Shown piece after piece: positions 28,301 to 42,472 of a DNA stretch of 64,000 nucleotides (position 1 is its first letter; each line of letters opens with the position of its first letter). The stretch comes from Crotophaga sulcirostris (Eukaryota > Chordata > Aves > Cuculiformes > Crotophagidae), in assembly GCA_013397455.1 (NCBI GenBank), contig VYZB01000035.1, forward strand, positions 1,418,095-1,482,094, given 5' to 3'. A program made the translations under genes and the position numbers. The notes below the pieces were generated by a model. The model worked only from the letters and a program-made list of their open reading frames with translations. It ran no database searches and was not told the origin of the DNA.

Positions 28301-31300
28301 CTTATAAATTTTCTGAAGAAGCTCTCGCGTGGTTATTCTCAAATAATATTTAACTGTTCCAGTTAAAGTCTTCCAAATTACTTTAGCCTCCTAAAGATGT
28401 TGTATTGTGTTGCAACTGACATCATCACTCAGTTTTCACCCATGCTGAACATGAGAGTACTGTCTACAATCTACAAGTCTCTTCCAAAAATTCTATTCAT
28501 ATAAAACTATACACAAGCAGAATATTTTTGAGTCTTGCATTTAATTACTTTGCTCTCTGAATTGTGAAGTTTCTCTGCATTGTATCATGGCCATGCTTTG
28601 CATACCAAGAGATATTAGTAATGGCTGTTAAATTACCCTGTCATTAAAAAAAAAATAAACAAAATTGCAAAATCATCATGACATTTTACAGGATTACTAT
28701 TGGCAAGAAAAGTATTAAACAAATGCAAGCAGCTGAAAGGGTGATCACTTTCTTTATTTCTTCACATTAACTTCATCTGATACTAGTCTTCCTATAGTGT
28801 TTCCAGCACAGGGAATCACATGGAGGAAACTGTCAAAAGTGTTTTCTGTCTGCTATTAGTTGGTTTCTGTCGATGCCCACTAATTTAGACATTTACTTTA
28901 ACAGCAGACTTTGTCCAACATTAAACTTACTTGAAAATTGCTTCTGCAAGCTACTAGTGACTGGGAAAAATGCTTTCCTCAGGCTGAGCTCTTCTCTGGT
29001 TAAGTATTGTCTCAAAATAGATCCCACAGTGGGACAAATGTGTTTGTTGCTTAGATATGGTCTGCCAGATTTTCATGTGGAATATTTCAAGCCGAGGAGG
29101 GAGAATGACCTGTACCGTGCAAGTTCTTCATGGGCGTTTAACACCCACAGTTTGAAACTCTAGCTCTGTTTATTTTCTCAAATAAAAACCAAGTGCTTGT
29201 TTCTGGGTCCTAGGTTTGGACCAGACATCCCTGCCAGTGAGGCCTGGCAGGAACAACTGAATAAGCAACTGCTTTGGGACATACTAAAGTAACCCCCGGT
29301 TACTGGCTGGAGAGAGCAGCCAGAACTTGCAGTTGCTTCTGGGCTGGCTGATAAATGAAGCCTGTTGTTGCTAGTCCTTCCCCTGACCTTCAGCTTGGCT
29401 TTTGGCTACTGACTTTGCTTTTGTGCCTGAATCCAGATCCTCATCCTAAACACTGACGTGGACCATGTGCACCCTATTGCTTAAACAGAGGTCATGTGGT
29501 CTGTTTTTCAAGTGTAGAGAGTAAATCTTAAAGAGTCTCACGTCTTCATGGAGTGCTTCAGAATGCACCACCCCTGATGAATTTAGTTCAGGTGCTTCCT
29601 GACATTTGGGTTAGCTGAGCATGGATGTGAACAGCTACACCAGAAAACCATCCACTCATTACTGCATCCAGATGTACACACCTCTCATATGAGGTGCTAG
29701 GACTCATAAGGACGTTCTGTTACTCACAGCGCTTATGAAGTGGCACTACTCTGAGTTGTTTTCATTACGTGTTAGGAGAGATCCTGCTCCCTTCCAGATG
29801 CCTACACTGAAGCCCTCACATCTTACCAACTCAGTAACATTTCCTTCTTATTGGTTACGCTCCATATTTCTGTGCAAGTTTTTATTCTAAGACAGCAAGA
29901 TACAGATTCTACAGACATGTTCTAGCTGTTGGCATTAAACCAGCTTTAATTTTGTAGCCCCAGCACAGATTTTGTGGAGTGAGGTGTACAGCAGGGTAAC
30001 CTGGCATCCAAGGAAGGCAGCTTGGTTTTGTTAAGAAGATCACACGGATTACAAGTGGATACAGCAGGTTTTAATAACTGCAGCATTTCCTCATGCTGAT
30101 TGTCAATATTGGAACAGAGTGCCAGGATTGTATTACGATGCTTTCTGGGGTAACATTTAAGAAGTTGCATGAGAGATGTGCTCCAACCTAAATAAAGACA
30201 TACAAATCTGAAAGACTCTACCAAGTCAGAAATAGGTTGTTATTAAACATCTCCTTAAAAATTGGCCTTTAAATGGCCAAAGATTTGTAGTGTGCAACAG
30301 TTTAATGCTGACAGTTGCAGGGATTTTAAAGAAAGTTGGGCTATGGTTGGAGCATTGGTACTGTTGAAGATGTCTAAAATTCCTGAAATCTTTAAATAAA
30401 TCAAATATCGGGGCTTCCATATAATTTGTTGAGCTGGACTTTGCAAGGGAAGAGACAAGGAATCTCTTACTAGCCAACAGTACTAACATTCTGAGGTTGA
30501 AGTGGCAGTGGAAGAGCTGAATTTAGCCAAGGAGAAGGACCTCACTAGGAGTATACCTGCCTGTGTTTCTGTCTCTTGAGATTTTATGACTGAGTACATT
30601 GAAGATTGAGGAAATTTCGTGTGTTAAAGAAAACATTAGAAGTTCGTTCTCTAGCACACTGCCTTGAAATCTTCTGTTGCAAATGAAACAGCCTTGCACC
30701 ACTGTGCAGGCAGGGATTGAAATGTGGGCTAGCAGGAATAGGATCCTAAGTACGGTTGCAGAAGCCCTGTTCATGGCAAACTGCTGTGGGATCTGTGCAC
30801 TCTGCAAGCACTTGAGACTCAAAATGATCTCAGGTCAGCCATTAGATTGAAGTTACATACTGAATTTCCAACACAAATTTCCTCTGAAAATTCAATTGAG
30901 ATTAAAAAAAACCCATATGTGTCAATATTCCTATGTTTGTGCATCCTGCATTTTCATCAGCAAGAATTGCTCAATTTCTACCACTAATTGTGCTCCATTT
31001 CATACTATGAAACGTTTCACACATTTGAAAATCTGGTTTCTCTACTTAGAGGCTGTCCTAAGTCACATCTACTAGGGACCAAAAGTGAAATAAAGAAAAC
31101 GGAGGTCCTGCTGTCAACAAAAACTTTTTGTGAAAAATCTCACTTTAGCTCAGGGAATATTTTACACTCAAATTAATGAATTGTCAGTAATAGGCAAAAG
31201 CTAGACCAGTTAATAGCCCCACAGTAAGAATAAAGCCAGTGGTCTCTGAGTTGCTGTAGGGTTGGCTTTCCTCTGTTGTCCTCTCCAGTCTGGTCTTCCT

Positions 31301-34300
31301 TCTTATCCTTACAGAGATCAAGGAATTTCAGTCTGGTGTTGTCTTGACAGGAAGCTGTTTACTTTCCTCTGGTCCCAAAGCTACTAGTGACTGCTCCAGC
31401 TTTTCTTGTCTTTCTGCTCCTAGCTGAGTTTTAGTAGCTCCTATTTTTCAGAATGAAAATTGTCTTTCTTCTTGGAAATGGTAAGCGATTGGTCTAGCTT
31501 ACCAAAATATAGATGAGGTCTTAGTGAGCTGCCAGACAAAAACACCGGTCGGGCTTATACACAGCAAGAATGTCAGGTGCAACAGATTTGCAGGGACATA
31601 CTGAGGCAACTCCAAGTGCAAGACAGTGCAGACATTATTAGGAACAGTTCTGAGAAAGTCTTGGATGGAGTTCAAATCAATGAAATGACTAATGCATTTC
31701 AGATTTGGCCAAGATTTGGTGGCATTAAACCTTCATTTTCAACAGAAGAGCACCTACCGTTAAACATGTTCTCCCTAACACACCACTTTTTACCAGCTTC
31801 ACTGTTGCAGCAATTTAGTCACTAGTTACTTTTACTACCAAGGCAAACTGTTATGTGAGGTTTGTGTGCAGATAGGATGATTCGTTTCACATGTCCAAAA
31901 TGTTTGCTGCAGGCTGGGTTTGCTGCTAAGTAGATAAACCACATCTGAAGCGCTAATGCTCTCATAAACTGACTTGTGCTTTCTGATCATTTCTTTTAAA
32001 CACAGCTTCTACTCAGCATCAAAAAACATTAGCACTTTTCAGAGAAACCAGATCCCTCAGCTTTGACACATGATTTAGCACTCTGATCATTAGACAACAC
32101 ATGGTTTCAAAGTGTCTGTTGCAATTTTAAACATGTGTGATGCTACTTGAACTACACTGTCTTTTTCACAAACTGCCCTGGGGAGTTTACTGAACATATT
32201 CTCAATCAGGTTTCCTGGCACTTTAAGTACAGTTTTCTCAAATAGCAGGGAAGGCTGAAGCAGTACATGAAACAAAATAACAAAGTGCGGACTGAGCAGG
32301 TGCAACTTTCATGGTCTGTGCTCAGAGGCGTTGTGAATTCACAAGTGTTTTGAGTTATTCCAAGTTAGTTTTGATCTGTCTTATGCCATTTTGGCATTTG
32401 GAGAGAGTCTAAAAACAATTATAGCATAAATGCCACAACTGCTGGAAATCCAGAAGTTGTTGATTCCTGCCACTTTACTTTCCTCCTTTGGTATCCTGAG
32501 TCATTTACAGGAGGTAAATTCTTAGCAGAGGCAGATCAAGCACTTCTGAGGTAGCACTTGCTTATATCAGTCTGGAGCTTTCAGTGGTCAAAGGAGTGGG
32601 TGAGTTCAGTTTGCAGAGGGATTCTCTCTCTGATCCAGCTCACCACAAGCCCACATAAGTGCTAGTGACAGCCAGCACTAGGGAGGGCTGAGGGAGTGAA
32701 AGACTGAGCCCACAAGACAAGACCACTGCTTTCAGCAACACATTAGTTTTACATCAGATTGAAACCATCCTGGAGGTATAGCATGAGTAATACCCATTTC
32801 TCACACCCACTGAAAAAAATAAATCGACCCAGGTTATGTTTATTGCTGCTTCAACTCCTTTCTTACAGCTTCAGAAACACAAACTGTGTTGCCTGTTAGC
32901 AATAGGAAGGAGCAAAACGTCGGTTAGAAACTCCAGCTTGCAAGAGGATGGACAAACTGAATGTGTGTGCTCTCCCGTGAGCATCACTGGCTGCAGTGCA
33001 CCAGGAAGAAGAGGCAGGATATTAGGGCTGATGGCAGCAGAGTCACTTTGTTGATGAACAAATGCTGGCAAGGATCTCTCCTTGATAACAGGTTTCTGTG
33101 CTGGTTATTTTGACTGCTCATCCATCCCAGTGAAGGTTTTGTGAATCCACAGCGCTGCCCAAGAACTCCTATGCTGCAAGGCAGCTGAGGTGACAGCCTC
33201 ACGTCCCTGCTTCAGGGATTCCAGCGTTGTCTTGTAGCACACATCTACCTCATGACAGTGGCCTGACTGGAGCTACCTGAAAGCCAGCTGTATACTTCAC
33301 AGCTGTAAACTGGGCATTTCCAGCAAACACTGTGTTCTATGAAGCATCTTAACTGCGTCAGCCTTGCTGGTTTGGGCCAGACAAAGGGAACGACAAATTT
33401 GCTGCAAAAAAATCTTTTCCTGAGAATTCATTCAGTTCCTACCAATTTCAGTAACAAAGTCTGCACTAAATAAGAGGCAGAATTTAGTCTCACCTATTCC
33501 AGTTTGGGCAGGTACTTTTTCCAGGGCTATTCCAAAGTAAATGGGGTACCTGCCAAAATACCAACCCACTTCACCTTGCTCCCCAGTGTGTCCCTGTTTC
33601 AGGAGGAGTAGGTTAATAACGAAAGAGCCCACTGCATTACCTTAACCAGGTAAAAGCAGGATATGGTGCCCTGGGGGCTAGCTCCAGTTATCCAAGTTTT
33701 CCTGTAGACACTAATACTAATTGACCATGAAACCAAAGGCATACCTGTTCTGAAAAGTAACTTAGTGAGATGAGCAAATCACCACGGGCTGCTTCAAATC
33801 CACTGTTCTGCATCTGTAGACTGATGAAGAAAAATCTCTTGCCCGAAGAACGAAAGAGAATCTCATTCGTGGGTGAAAGGATGTAACAGCAGTGTTGTCA
33901 GTGGCATCTTTATGGATTGAGAGTTCTGTGTTGTGAAGGCTCAGCTGAAAGACATACACCTGCTTTTTTGGAGACTGAAAAGATCTGATTTAAAGTCATA
34001 CAAGAATCAGAAGTTGCAGAAAGCTGCACAATTCGTTAAATCCAAAATTCTCCAGTATAGGAAAGAGTTGTTAGTTTGCATACACAACTATAATATAAAG
34101 GTCTAGTCTCATCTGATTTTATATTTTCTTAGGCAAGACATGTAGACCAAGGATCTGCCATTGTGAAACTTTGACAAAATGTATATTTTGAGTCATGACA
34201 GTAAAGACTACTGATCAAGATAAGATCTGCCACATTTGAAACGTGGTTGCCTGACCCTTGGAAACATTACTTTCACTCTAAAATTTGTTAGCCCATTCAC

Positions 34301-37300
34301 ACTATTTTATTCTCTTCTGCTGTTTGTGAATAAGGCATGCATCACTATCACCAGTACACATACAGGTTGAAGTGCTATTTTGTTTCTATTGTGAGAGAGC
34401 TGCTTTATTGTGGGCAATCTTGGTGGTACAAGATGATATGGGGTTCATAAGACAGAAATCAAACCAATGAAATCATCATCTGTTTAAAGTAGAAAGCAAA
34501 ACATATGTGAAATAAATTTTAAGGCAGCAGAAAGAAAATCCAGTGCTGTCATCACCCCAGTACTCTATCACCTGCACAGAAACAATGCATGTGTGCTGGG
34601 TGTTCTTGCCACCCACCTCCTAAAATCATGTGCATGCTGACCAGTCCTACCATGCTATCATAAAGCAGAATTTATGCATGCTACAACAACTGTGACTAGA
34701 ACGCAAGCCATCTTCATTCAACATACTTTCAGAGAATGTGCAGAGAAAACAATCAAAGGCTTTGGAAGGTTTTGGATTGGATTTCTGAGCAAGAAAGAAG
34801 CCTTCATTCATAAGGGGTGTTCTTTGATATAAATAGCTTTATATCTCTGGAGTTGTCTTCTCACCTTCACAACCACCTGTCTGCTGTTGAGGATGTTATT
34901 GTTCTGTGGGGAACGCAACATCTGGGCAGTGGGTTTGAATTATGGGAGAACTACCTTGCAATACAGAAGCAGCTGGTTTTATTACACTTTGGTGTCAGTT
35001 GTTTTTTTTTTCACAAGTGGTGTCACAGGATGATTGCAAGGCTGGAATTTCCCCAGCTAATATAAAGCCTTGACTAAGAGAAGCGAAGGGCCAGTAGACA
35101 GAGAAGCACTGTGACACTGACTGTGGTGTCTGCCTGAAACTGGAGCCAGCTCCGGCTCCTCAACTCCTGCTGTGCCTGGCCGTAGGTCCACAATGGTAAC
35201 ACCAGATCTGAGCCCTCCTAGCTGATCCAGATCTGGATACAGTGTGGGCATGCAACTTTTTTTCCAACATGTGAACTGGAGCATATTGTTTAAAACTGTT
35301 AATTTTATGTTTTCAGGGTAGCAACCACAGTATGAACAATGCCTGAGCCACATACACTTAGCAAATGATAAGCCACTGCAATTTATTCAACAAATTGGTA
35401 CTAACAAATGAGCTTATTCACTAGCAAAGTTGATCAGTACTTTGCATCATGTTTTTGTGATACCTCTTGATCTGACAAGAAGAGTCCTTAAGATGGAGTT
35501 GCTGTATTGGTAAGCCCCAGCCTCAAGCAAAGTACAGGTGTTCAATCTATAATTAACCCTCTGTACCCCAGCACACTAGGAGTGCAGAGCAGAGACTTTC
35601 ATTTCGCCCCTGCATGGAATCAGAATAAGTTTGTCAGTTTATTAGCCTGGAAAACATTGGAAAGAGTCTGGGTGGGCTTGGAAGTAGAACAGCTGACTTA
35701 TGTATTGCAAAGTCTGACTTAACAAATCCTACTAGATTGGAACTAGTGATGCATGGGTCTGCTCTGGGGTTTCTGCACCCATGGCATGACTAATTAACAG
35801 TCTAGATAAACCAACCATAGATAAAGTCTGATGAGGTCAGAAGTACTTAGTCCAAATATCTGCTATCTCTACCTTCCTATTCATCAGTTTCCTAATATTT
35901 CCCCTCCCTTCCCCAGTCTCCTGCATTACTAGCACTGACATGTGCAGTGTACTGGAGGAAGAGGGTGAATGGGAAAAGACAGCCATGCAACACATGCATC
36001 CTCTCCAGCCACATGTCTTCCCTAAGAAAAAAAAAAGGATTACTTTGGTACATACTGTGTTAGTTCTATCTACGTTCTTCTGGGAGGCAAAATCAGACCT
36101 AACTGGCCAGGTTCTGTCTGCAAGCCTCGAGCTGAGCATCCCTGCTCTACCTATGACAGCAGTGTTGAAAAGCAAAGCCTTACTAAATAAAGATTTGGGG
36201 GTCTTCTAAGGAAAGGCAATATGAGAAAAGAAACAAATCCTACAGCAAAGATTGTTTAAAGTCCCGCACTGATTTTGCACTGGCAGCAATGAGGGCTGTT
36301 TCCTCTACAGTTCTGCCCTGGGAATGGCAACTTGCAGCCAGACCTTATGTCCTTGCAATACCTCAAAGTACACTCGCATTGCTACATGGCACGATGCAGC
36401 ACCAGGCAAAGAGCTGAGTGACGAGACCAGAAACAAGATAACCAGCACAGTGCAGCATGGCTTCTCCCAGCACGCCTCATTTTCTTGGATCCCATGCCAT
36501 ACCGATGTGGTGTTGCTGTTTCCGTTCCTGGAGCAACCTCATCCTGTGCCAGACCAGATATCTGGCAGTGAATCTCATCACACAGGCTTGCGTTAACTGT
36601 GAAATTTATGAATGGTGATTACCAGTCCACATTTCTAATTCATTTTACTTCTTATGCATCCACTTAAAACAAGGGAGGGTTAACCATAGGCCCCCATGGA
36701 AGCCCTGTAGTTGGGCTTAATGTCTCTGAACCTGGAGTCCAATGCACGCAGGGAAGGTTAAATTCTCTTAATGTCTCTCATATTTCTTCTTCTTCCCTTT
36801 TTCCTTATCCCAGCATTTGCTTGACAAATCTTCTCAAACAGGCACAAAGCCACCTGCAAGAGGCACCAATGTCACTTGTTCATGGACTTTACAAGGCTGA
36901 CTGTTTGATTTAGACACAACAGTACCAGCTACCAATATGGTCCCTGAAAGCCTGTACCAGCCCAGTCTATCTCAGCAACTTCTATCTTTTGCCTCTGGGA
37001 TTTTAACAGCACACAGCCATTTTACTGAGGCAGGTTCTTTTCTCTACAGCATCTACTGAAATTGTGTCTGTGCCCAGTGGGATGCCCAGCACTGGTATGC
37101 CACAAAATGCATCCCTATGGGGTTTTGGCAGGAGTAAAGGCTTGAAAATTGAAGGAATATACTTCAGCATCAGCTGTTTGAGAGCATCACTGGTTTACTG
37201 CTTCTCTGAGGAACCCAGAGACCACATAAGAAGCCCAGATGAAGCAGCAGTCTTAAGGTGAACTGTATCCCCAAAGCTTTCTTTCCCATGCTGATGGTGA

Positions 37301-38275
37301 AACGACTCGTGCCCTTGAACCTGAGGGCAAAAAAGCTCTGAAAACCTCTGAGAAATTCAGAAGCAGTGGCATTGTTTTCTGGTATTGAACGCCAGCGCAG
37401 TAAACTCGTCTCTGTAAAATGTTCCAACTTTGCAATATTTCAGCTACACCCTACTAGAAAGCATCTAATATTAAGCCATACATCACCAGGTGCAGAGATT
37501 TCTCATTGCTCTGCTGCAAAGGCAAAAGTAGGTGACCTGTGTGTGATTTATAGGAAAAACTCTAACTAGATGAGTGCATCACACAGCCTGTGCCAGCAGC
37601 AGTAAATCCAAGCCCTCTGTGCTCTCAAGGGAATGTTTTATGCGGTAGCCTGAAAAATATGTGCAATGGCTTTGAAAACCCTGTGGTTAAGGGTTGGTAG
37701 AAAAATTCTCACCACCATCCTATGCGGCTACCTGCTTGTGCTGAGAGAATACTACAACAGCAGCAGCAACTGCAAAAATTACCCATTATCAGGCTGTATA
37801 TCAGACTCACTAAATCACTTACGTATATAGTCAGGTTAAAAAATTTATCTATGTTTAGAGAGTCTATCTTAGCAGAAAAAAAAAGATAGAGAGAGAAATT
37901 ATTATATATAACCTTAAAAGGAAGAACACACTAATTGCAGGACCGAAACATTTAAAAGTGTTACTACAGTCCTGTTCAAATTACTAAGTGGAGAGCAAAA
38001 CAAGCTCTGAGAATGGTAAAGAACTAACCTGAAACCAGCATCAGTAAAACAAATTTTTCTCCAGCAGGGTTCTGAGAATGTGGGACTGATAACCTGACTG
38101 GAGCAGGCAGGAAAATGTGCTGAGGAAGAGGAGGAATTCAACTGGCTGCCATCAATTGCAAGTTGTTTTCCATTTTTATTTATGGAAATAGGTTAAAAAA
38201 TATTTTTTAAACTCTGCTCAACCCTCACTAAGAAAAGAATCTGATCCCTTGCCATTTAAGTAACACCCACAAAGC
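13385..38275. other. Long intergenic desert, no gene seen
   Basis: About 25 kb of AT-rich DNA with no open frame above about 106 codons, no recognisable exon and almost no repeats beyond the 15-bp tandem duplication near 17151. Its low repeat content fits an avian gene desert that may contain distal enhancers, but none can be pinpointed from sequence alone. Confidence 0.6.
17151..17180 (+). repeat. Perfect 15-bp tandem duplication
   Basis: The unit TAACACACTTTAAAA occurs twice back to back without a mismatch, which suggests a recent replication slippage event. Confidence 0.9.
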
Positions 38276-38345
38276 ACAGAGGGAAATGTGGGAGGTGAAT
38301 GACTTGCCCAAAGTGAAGCTGTGGGATAGCAGAAGAGGGAAGGTG
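38276..38345 (+). mobile_element. MIR-like SINE fragment
   Basis: The segment around 38292-38330 reads like the MIR core: 'AGGTGAATGACTTGCCCAAA', then 'GTGAAGCTGTGGGATAGCAG', preceded by 'CACAGAGGGAAATG'. MIR consensus has a conserved GTGACTTGCCCAAGGTCACAC region in this order. Only the core is recognisable and it is diverged, as expected for a pre-amniote element. Confidence 0.6.
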
Positions 38346-41300
38346 AAAGCAGATCCCCATGGTGCAGCACTGGGAACCCTGATGCAGGATGTATCTCCAC
38401 CACTTCCAGCAGCTGGGCTGCATGGGGGCAGGTCATGCTCAGGAAGGGAGGCAGAAGGGCAGTTGCACCCCCAGCCTCCCCAAAGGAAAGGTCTGACCCT
38501 GCTGGATTCAGAGGTTGCTGCCTCTGCCTCTGCTCTTGCAGCGAGGCTTTATTTCTCCCTCTGCTCAGAACAGGCTGTTGCAGGTACAGTCTCCTGGGAA
38601 GATAAAGTAGATGCCAATCTTTAAAGTAATGGCATTTGGCCCCACTCAGAGCAATATAACCACCACTGCAGAGAGGAAGGAAGAATTAAACCACTTTCAG
38701 AAACCTGGGACATGGCAGGTGTTAGCCTCTTTAATAGGAGTAATAAAAATAATGACTTCTATTAATACTAGGTATCTTATTTCCAGTGTTGAACAAGAAA
38801 AGGGCAATACCTGCCATTTTAAATTACTCTGTCATGTTTTCATTCCTTCCTTTCCTTCTGGGATTTCAAAAATCCTGATGAAATGTGTGTGCACTCTTCA
38901 AATATTTCCTGAGGCCAGTGGGGTCCATATGTTCTTAGGAACAAATTTTTCACTCTGAGGGTCATTCCTGATGACATTTAGATTTTCTGATTGGTATATA
39001 TTGGCAGCGCAGAGCTAGAAGATGATGGGGGTTTCCCCTTAAAGATATAATGCAGTATTTTATATAGTTCAAGGGAAACACAAAAGTAATGTAGCATTTT
39101 ACAATGATTAGGCAGAATACTTCAGTGTTTGCATATCGATTACAACCATGGTTCCTAAATTAAAGTGTCATTGTCAAAGTAAGAATGACATTTTATTTAA
39201 ACTGCTGCTGAACATATGGTGTTATTTATGCCACAGACATCCACTGCAGAAAGAATTTTCTAAGTCTAATTTATGCTGTTAGTGAGTAGCCGGCAAAAAG
39301 ATGAGATCTCACTGGTTTTACTAGCTAGCAGAGTGCTGGTTTAGATTAAAATTGTTAAGCTATATATTTTTTTGAAGAAAAAAGAATCTACATGAATTTT
39401 ACAGAAACTGTGACTAATGTAAGTATAGATCTGTATCCTTCCTCTACTGTCAGATCTTGCCCCTGATACCACCTCTGGTTGTTGCCATTGTACATCATAT
39501 GCCATGACCTTTCCCTCTATCAGTAGTTTTTGATGAAAGTATTATATGAACAGGTTAGGGCTGGTTATGTGTGTCAGGGGATGGACGTGTCTGCATTCAT
39601 CTGTGCACATGCTGGGAATCATTTGCTCTTTTGCTTATACAGAAGATGAAACTGAGCTGAAGTGTAATTTCAGGTCAATTTTACTCCTAAGTAGTGGCGA
39701 AGGGTGTAGGAGTTCTTGTGAGTTAGTGCACTCTGGGGATTTTTTTTCTTTTTTTTTCATAAAAGTAGGAAATGATAGACTACATTAGGAAAAGTTTTAT
39801 TTTTTTATAAACAATTGAAACATATTGCAATTCTAAGTACTCTCTCCTTTTCTCACCTTCCCAATACTGAGAGAGGACTTGAGCCCTTGTGTTTCACCTT
39901 AATGCACTTCTTAACTCAGCTTCATAATTGGCCTATAGTGCTACAAAAGTGCCCTTAATTCAAAGCTTGATCCACCTGATTGCTTCCACCAGAAAACAGA
40001 TTTATTTCGTTTAAATGTTAGCATTTACTCATATTAAACAGTTATATAGGGATCTGCAATAAAACAGATTATGCTAAAGAAAAGTTTGATGCAAAGTTGT
40101 GATATTAATCATTCAAAGAGAACTGCTAAGGGTGCCAACAGATGGGAATGGTCATAAGAATTCAACTTTTCAGCCAGAGCTTCTAAGGATTGTCTGATTT
40201 ATTTTCTTTTTTTTTTTTATTTTAGTTATATAGAAACTTATATATGCATTTATTGAAAAAAAATATTTTATGTAGATTGTACACTGTACCATTCATTTGC
40301 AGTATTCAGCAGGCACTCCCTGTAGCAGGCACAGGCTCTGTGCTGAGAGGTGTCTACAAAAGACCCTGCTGGCACAACCTGGCAGTATGGACAAGAGTGA
40401 TGGGCAGGTGAGGCAGGAAAATAGAGTCCCCTGAGCTGGCTCTGCCACAAATGGAGTCAACGAAACTGCACCTCCTGCGTGGAACACAGCAGATCAAGGG
40501 CTGGATTTGATGTTCTCAGACCACCTGATACAGCCCTAACTTATAGAACAAGAGCTTCTAGCACTTTTCCCCTTGCAGGCTGACTGACAACTGTCCTCCA
40601 GCCCACATACAGGCAGTCCCACAGCAAGAACAGGGAGATGCCAGGCTTGCAGCCTCCATCCTTGGCCACCACGGAGGAAGGACGATGTGGATCAGCCCAA
40701 GCAACCAATGGGACAAGGTAGCTCAATGTTTCTAAAGCATGTTTTGTCAAGAGAGCCTGGTCATGAAAATCAGGCATAGCATTATTGCCTGTTGTTTAAA
40801 AGAAAACACACATTATTGCCACTTATTTCAGCTAATCTTTGCAAACTGCTTAAGTTTTGTGTTCAAAAACATTAAGCACATGTTTATATCCAATTCAGCA
40901 CCATTATTAAGGATTTTCAACAGGATACGAGCAAAGTCAATAAATCTGGAAAGCAGCTGTCTGACAAGTCCTACGACTTGTAGTAAGGACATCCAATAAT
41001 AACATAAAAAGGGGCTGCAATGCTTTCAAAGGCAGAGTATGGTAACGCCAGACTGTGTCAGAAGGTAGTGTTATTGTTCCAACACCCACGTGGGCCAGCA
41101 AGCTGCCTCTTTCTCACAGCATCCAGAGGCAAGAACTTTATTTCTCAAATTACACTCTTGAATGAAGTGATTTGGGCTATGTTCTCCAGTTCATTTCTTA
41201 GTAGGCTCCCAGATCCACCAGAAGCAGTTTTGCTCAGGTACCAGAACCAAGGGGAGAGGGACCTGACAGCCCATCGACTCTGAGAATGAATTCAAACCCC

Positions 41301-42455
41301 ACGTCCCTGTTGTTTTTTTACTTTCTTTTTTTCCCTGCTTATTCACCTATCCTCATAATTTTTCTTTGAAGCTTTCTAAAATGTTCTTTTTATTATAATT
41401 TGTTCAAAATTCTGATAGAATTTTGATATCACAGGATATGCTTTTAAGTCATTTATCCTCAAACTCTGTGTGTACAGAGCAAGTGTGAGACACAGACACG
41501 TGTGCCTGCACATGAAGCAGATGGATGCCTCAAAACTGGTCTTTCAAACTGATGTTTCACACACTATGGTCCACGGCCAAATCTTGTCAGAATTAGTAGT
41601 TTTATTCATGCCAAGGCCACTATCTGTTAAAATGCTTGGTTATTTTAAAGTCTAGTATGTGATTGTGTTTTTTCTATCATTTACAGTGACGTAAACCCCA
41701 AACAACTTCACTGAATGAGATGCTGGTGTCAATCTGGAATAGTCAGATCTGTCCCTGACAAACCTCCTTGGCTCCAGAGGTGAATAATGGTTTAATTCTG
41801 TCATGAGATGACAGTTCCTCTATTTGTTTCCCTTGCTTTGAAGAGTGGGGATGAATCCAGTGCTTTGTTCTGACAGGGAAGGTCTGAAAGCGCTAAAGCC
41901 CTTTGCAAATAGCCCCTGATTTCCAGCCTACAAACCCCAAGCTATTCCCATCCTAAACTTATCCCTGGCAGATTCTGCCAATCATGACAAATTGTGTGAA
42001 ATTTGTGGTGAATTTGTATGTGGAGCAAAGTCCACTAGGGATTAATTTGACACCATCAGATGCAATTTTCTTTTATTACCCTAAGGCAAGATTTAAACTA
42101 GTTTCCAGGGGTGAGAGGTTACTCCATTAACCCATGGCACTCACCCCAGCAGGCTGCCACCTAGATAGTCTGGAGCGTCGTAAAGTGGATGTATTTCTCC
42201 TGTTTCCTCCCTCTTTTCTGGGATTTTCATTTTAGGGTGGCACTTCTATTCTTGGTCTTCAGATGGACACCTCTTTTCGTAGTTTGACCAATCTCTATCA
42301 AAGCCTTTTCTGCAGTATTGTTTAGCAGGAGGAAACTAAGATTTAGGCTCAGTAGTGCCAACAGATCCAGTTAACCCCGTATTGTCTGGAGCAAGGAGTA
42401 GGGGCTGAGAGACATCCCAGGTGAAGCAGGGACGTGAATACAGGGAGGCAGAGAT

Positions 42456-42472
42456 GGGGGCGGGGGGTGGGG
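42456..42472 (+). other. G-rich cluster (G5-C-G6-T-G4)
   Basis: Three long G runs with single-base spacers, and a further GGG about ten bases upstream, give quadruplex potential in otherwise ordinary intergenic DNA. Confidence 0.6.

Noticed and set aside
38286..38624. 112-codon frame starting at ATG
   Set aside because: It overlaps the MIR-like fragment, has no domain, and an opposite-strand frame is also open.
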